NCBI RefSeq assembly: GCF_002899945.2
Contig: NZ_PPEG02000011.1
Span: 27,307 to 91,306, forward strand
Direction: 5' to 3'
Source of the DNA: Chryseobacterium viscerum
GTDB taxonomy: Bacteria; Bacteroidota; Bacteroidia; Flavobacteriales; Weeksellaceae
DNA length: 64,000 nucleotides
Part shown: one piece after another, positions 60,972-64,000 of the stretch
Numbering within the stretch: position 1 is the stretch's first letter
Layout: every line of letters begins with the position of its first letter
The notes under the pieces: model-generated
Database searches by the model: none
What the model was told of the DNA's origin: nothing
What the model saw: only the letters and a program-made list of their open reading frames with translations
Program-made: the position numbers and the translations under genes

Positions 60972-62405
60972 CTATTTGCTGAGTATCCATTCATTAAAAT
61001 CTATATTGGCATCTAAATTTATTTTTTTTCTGATTCTATATTTTTTAGACTCCACTGTTCGTATAGATACATTTGTAAAAGTAGCAATTTCCTTGTTAGA
61101 AAAAAGTAGTTTAATAAGCCCAATGAATTTCATATCATTAATATTAAGTTGTGGATATTCTGATAACATGCCTTCATAAAAATCACTATAAACCTCCTTG
61201 AATTTTATGATAAAAGTAGGATCGTTCTTCGTAGCGAGATATAATACATGTTCTCTGTTTTCATCAACCTTTTTCTTTAGAAAATCTAATTCTTGCTCTT
61301 TTTCATTCAGTACAATTTTGGTCTTTTCTTTTTTATTTTTCGAGATTCTTTTTAAAATAAATACAAAGAAAAAAGAGAATATAATAATGAATGCTGTAAA
61401 ATAATATAAGTTTTTCTTCCTTTCTTCTATGTTTTTCTTTTCTTCTTTAAAAAACTTTTCTATTGGAAGATTTATTACTTTTTTCTCAGCCTGATTCAAA
61501 CTATCATTAAGTGAAGAATACTTAAGAAGATATTCGTTTTCCTTTTCTATATTTTTCTCACCTCCATATGCTTCATATATCAGTTTGTAACTTTCTCTCT
61601 CCCTAGTCTTAAAACTCATTTTTTTCGCTATGGTAAGAGCTTTAAAAAGATATTGTAAAGATTTTCCGTATTCTTTTTTTACGATATATAATTTTCCATA
61701 AGCCATTAAAACATTACACTTTCCCTCCATTGGTGCATTTAAAGATTTGGCTAAATTGTTAGCTTTGCTAATATAATATTCCGCAGAGTCAATCCTACCT
61801 TTCTCCAAATTCCTGTCTGCGATTGTTATGAATAACATTGGTTTTGGTGAGGTCATACATTTTTTTTCGTAGCTATATACAGAATCCATCTGATTAAGAA
61901 ACTTAAAGCTGGATCTTTTCCAGTCATATACATTTTGTTTACGTTTTTCAGCTAATTTTTTATCCTCAATGCGGGAAGCGAAATACAAAGATTTGTTAAA
62001 ATTTATAATAGACTGTTGATATCCTCCAAGTTTATGACTATACATTCCGTAAATAAGGTATAAATGTGATTTTAAAGAATTGTTATCATAATCTTTTAGT
62101 TGTTTTTCAGCTATATTTAAGAAGTAAAAACAATGTTTCAGCATATTCATGCCAAAACAACACTGTGAGAGTTCTAGATAACCTCTAATTTCACCTTTTT
62201 TGTATTTTATTTTTTTTGATTTTACAATAATTTCTTTCTGAAGTATTGCAGCTTTTTTATAATTGCCCATATTCCATTTTATTTTACTTGCTTTTTTTTG
62301 CAAAGTATCAATTTCTGCAACAGTGATTTTTTGGGCTTCAATAGAAAATAGGTGGAGTACAAAAAAAAGACAGAATAACTTCTTAAAAGGATTGATGAAT
62401 ATCAT
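60972..62405 (-). CDS. membrane-anchored TPR regulator with LuxR-type HTH, second copy
   Basis: A 477-residue protein with a signal peptide (LFCLFFVLHLFSIEAQ, about residues 10-25), a TPR domain (KIKWNMGNYKKAAILQKEII to about residue 300), a transmembrane helix (NLYYFTAFIIIFSFFFVFIL), a coiled coil and a LuxR/GerE-type HTH at the end (LIKLLFSNKEIATFTNVSIRTVESKKYRIRKKINL). It is a diverged relative of the regulator at 56453-57949. It is divergent from the last surface-protein gene with a 560-base intergenic region carrying repeats, which suggests direct control. Confidence 0.83.
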   Translation of the reverse strand: MIFINPFKKLFCLFFVLHLFSIEAQKITVAEIDTLQKKASKIKWNMGNYKKAAILQKEIIVKSKKIKYKKGEIRGYLELSQCCFGMNMLKHCFYFLNIAEKQLKDYDNNSLKSHLYLIYGMYSHKLGGYQQSIINFNKSLYFASRIEDKKLAEKRKQNVYDWKRSSFKFLNQMDSVYSYEKKCMTSPKPMLFITIADRNLEKGRIDSAEYYISKANNLAKSLNAPMEGKCNVLMAYGKLYIVKKEYGKSLQYLFKALTIAKKMSFKTRERESYKLIYEAYGGEKNIEKENEYLLKYSSLNDSLNQAEKKVINLPIEKFFKEEKKNIEERKKNLYYFTAFIIIFSFFFVFILKRISKNKKEKTKIVLNEKEQELDFLKKKVDENREHVLYLATKNDPTFIIKFKEVYSDFYEGMLSEYPQLNINDMKFIGLIKLLFSNKEIATFTNVSIRTVESKKYRIRKKINLDANIDFNEWILSK

Positions 62406-62966
62406 GTTTTTATTTGAGAGTGTAAATGAAAATTGTATATATTGTCAGAAATTGATTTAATAATTATTGTTCGTAAAGAATAGGAAAGCTATAATGATAA
62501 ATTTTTACACACTGCATTTTTTTACAAAATTAAGTTTTTAATTAAGTTTTTAATATTGTTTAGATTGATGCAGTGGGAGTTTTTGATCAAAATTTTATTT
62601 TTAAGTGTAAATGCAGTGTTGTTTTTTTATCTGTGAGATGAATCCCAGAAATGTTTGATCGTATTTAGATGTTAATTTTTACATCAGCTCTTAATTACAA
62701 TGCTTAATTTTAAATATGAAAATTATTAAAGTTGTCTTATAAGCTTTTGTATTAGATCGCTTGATCATTGATTTAATTTATACCATTGAAGCGTTATAGC
62801 AGTGTGTATTCCGAAAACTTCATGTTTAATTTTAATTATTGATTTTCAGTGATGAGATGTTTTTATGTTGTTGATTTTCAATGCAAAGTGCTAATGAAGT
62901 GTAAATGCAGTGTTAATGATTAGCTTTATTAGTGCTTAATTTGCAATACATAAAAATGCAATAAAT
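62406..62966. repeat. divergent intergenic region with repeated 18-mer and a half-inverted copy
   Basis: The 18-mer AAGTGTAAATGCAGTGTT occurs exactly twice (62603-62620 and 62897-62914). The minus strand at about 62500-62522 contains a related ATGCAGTGTGTAAAAA. The first copy is followed by GTTTTTTT, giving the same AGT-N8-AGT-T-run layout as the elements at 49610 and 54380. No protein gene is seen. The region is unusually AT-rich. Confidence 0.55.
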
Positions 62967-64000
62967 ATGAATAAATCTATTTTACTCATGCCTATACTTT
63001 TAGCAGGTTTGGCTAAAAGTCAGGAAGGCAGAGTGGGTATTAATACCGTGTCACCCAAAACTACATTAGATGTAAACGGAAAAAGCGATAGCAACGGATT
63101 GTCGTTGTCTGGCGATATCACCGGTTTACAAGCACCAAGACTTACCAGAGCAGAATTGACTAATAAAGGAAACACTTTATATGGTGTAGATCAAAGAGGT
63201 GCCATAGTGTATATTACGGATGTGTCTGGAGGAAATAACGTTTCTCAAAGAGTAAATATTACTTCTGTGGGGTATTACTATTTTGACGGTGCGGTATGGA
63301 ATAGAATAGCATCCAATTCCGGAGCATTGCTAAACCCTGTTACGAGTGACAACGGTTTAACAAAAACAGGCGATAATATACAGTTGGGTGGAACGTTAAT
63401 AAAAAACACAGACATCGCTACTGCAGGATTCAATACCACATTTAGTGGAACAGGAAATGTAGGTATTGGTACTACATTACCAACTCAAAAATTAGAAGTA
63501 GTTGGAAACGGGAGATTCGTTTCTTCAAATAATTTAGTCGAAGCTGTTGTCAATAATACTCCATCTCCAGGATTAAATCTTATAAAAAATGGAACTGCTA
63601 ATTTAACTAATCCAACAGTTATGGGCTTCATGAATTTTGGAGGTAGAATAAATAATACGGATAATCAGTCTATATCAACTATCGTTAGTGAATATAGAGG
63701 AAACGGTACTAACAATTTGTCTAATCTCGCATTTCGTACGAGTGGGATTGTAGATACTGATATGATTTTAAGCGAATCTGGAGATTTAGGAGTAGGAATC
63801 AATATTTTACCTACTCAAAAACTCGATGTAGATGGCAATGTGAGATTCAGACAAGTACCAGAAAACGCAAGCATTGATACGAATGATCGAGTAATGGTAT
63901 TGGATAATACAGGTGTTGCAAAAAAAGTTCCTTTATCATCAGTACAGTCAACTGTTACAAGTGACAACGGTTTAACAAAAACTGGAAACAATGTACAATT
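62967..64000 (+). CDS. secreted VGINT-type surface protein with tail-fibre-like repeats (3' partial)
   Basis: The gene starts at ATG 62967 and runs, open, off the right edge (about 344 codons visible). A signal peptide (NKSILLMPILLAGLAKSQ) is followed by VGINTVSPKTTLDVNG, then GVDQRGAIVYITDVSGGNN and GYYYFDGAVWNRI as in the protein at 54577. Fibre-like units follow: VGIGTTLPTQKLEVVGNGRF and VGINILPTQKLDVDGNVRFR. The repeat SDNGLTKTGDNIQLGGTL recurs at the window edge. It is likely a large surface fibre or adhesin, divergent from a TPR-LuxR regulator. Confidence 0.78.
   Translation, partial: MNKSILLMPILLAGLAKSQEGRVGINTVSPKTTLDVNGKSDSNGLSLSGDITGLQAPRLTRAELTNKGNTLYGVDQRGAIVYITDVSGGNNVSQRVNITSVGYYYFDGAVWNRIASNSGALLNPVTSDNGLTKTGDNIQLGGTLIKNTDIATAGFNTTFSGTGNVGIGTTLPTQKLEVVGNGRFVSSNNLVEAVVNNTPSPGLNLIKNGTANLTNPTVMGFMNFGGRINNTDNQSISTIVSEYRGNGTNNLSNLAFRTSGIVDTDMILSESGDLGVGINILPTQKLDVDGNVRFRQVPENASIDTNDRVMVLDNTGVAKKVPLSSVQSTVTSDNGLTKTGNNVQ

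Overview
The window looks like chromosome of a flavobacterium of the family Weeksellaceae, most like Chryseobacterium and its relatives. The evidence is low GC, Bacteroidota-type promoters (TTG, then TAnnTTTG), TonB-dependent receptors, TPR-transmembrane-HTH regulators and secreted proteins whose mature ends begin VGINTxxP. The genus is inferred, because no rRNA is present. I found no tRNA, rRNA, CRISPR array or complete insertion sequence.

Region by region: (1) 1-4.4 kb is a sulfur module: two YeeE/YedE half-transporters, a persulfide-dioxygenase-like/rhodanese fusion, a methyltransferase, a secreted rhodanese-thioredoxin and a TlpA-like thioredoxin. (2) 4.7-11.1 kb holds a small Cys/His-rich secreted protein, a siderophore-type TonB receptor, two ABC permeases and an ABC ATPase, apparently one operon. 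(3) 11.6-18.5 kb has the layout of a sucrose locus: LacI regulator, TonB receptor, GH100-type invertase, P-loop kinase and SLC45-like sugar importer, with two tandem LacI-type operators. (4) 18.5-24.3 kb is a mutagenic repair cassette: DinB and a short DnaE transcribed away from an XRE-S24 regulator, followed by an AlkB-like dioxygenase; a perfect palindrome overlaps the regulator start. (5) 24.9-34.2 kb is mixed: AraC and Crp regulators, an iron-type alcohol dehydrogenase, a tail-anchored exonuclease-VII-like protein, a DUF2511-like lipoprotein, an esterase-RidA pair, hydrolase genes and a response regulator. (6) 34.3-46.8 kb combines an HxlR-controlled redox operon (old yellow enzyme, two SDRs, a quinone-oxidoreductase-like enzyme) with many broken genes: histidine kinase, SnoaL-like, serine hydrolase, SDR and aldo/keto reductase. 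(7) 47-64 kb is accessory surface and regulatory DNA: three membrane-anchored TPR regulators (one AraC type, two LuxR type), four secreted VGINT-type surface proteins (the last cut by the window edge), an overlapping pair of transposase-like HTH proteins, an alpha-CTD-like protein, a truncated M13 peptidase and long AT-rich intergenic stretches with conserved repeats.

The most interesting signals are the membrane-anchored ExoVII-like protein, the reconstructed sucrose locus, the self-regulated mutasome, and the 47-64 kb region. There, regulators, surface proteins and two families of conserved upstream elements suggest a co-regulated surface-protein system. One element copy sits in front of an apparently gene-free stretch that could encode an RNA.
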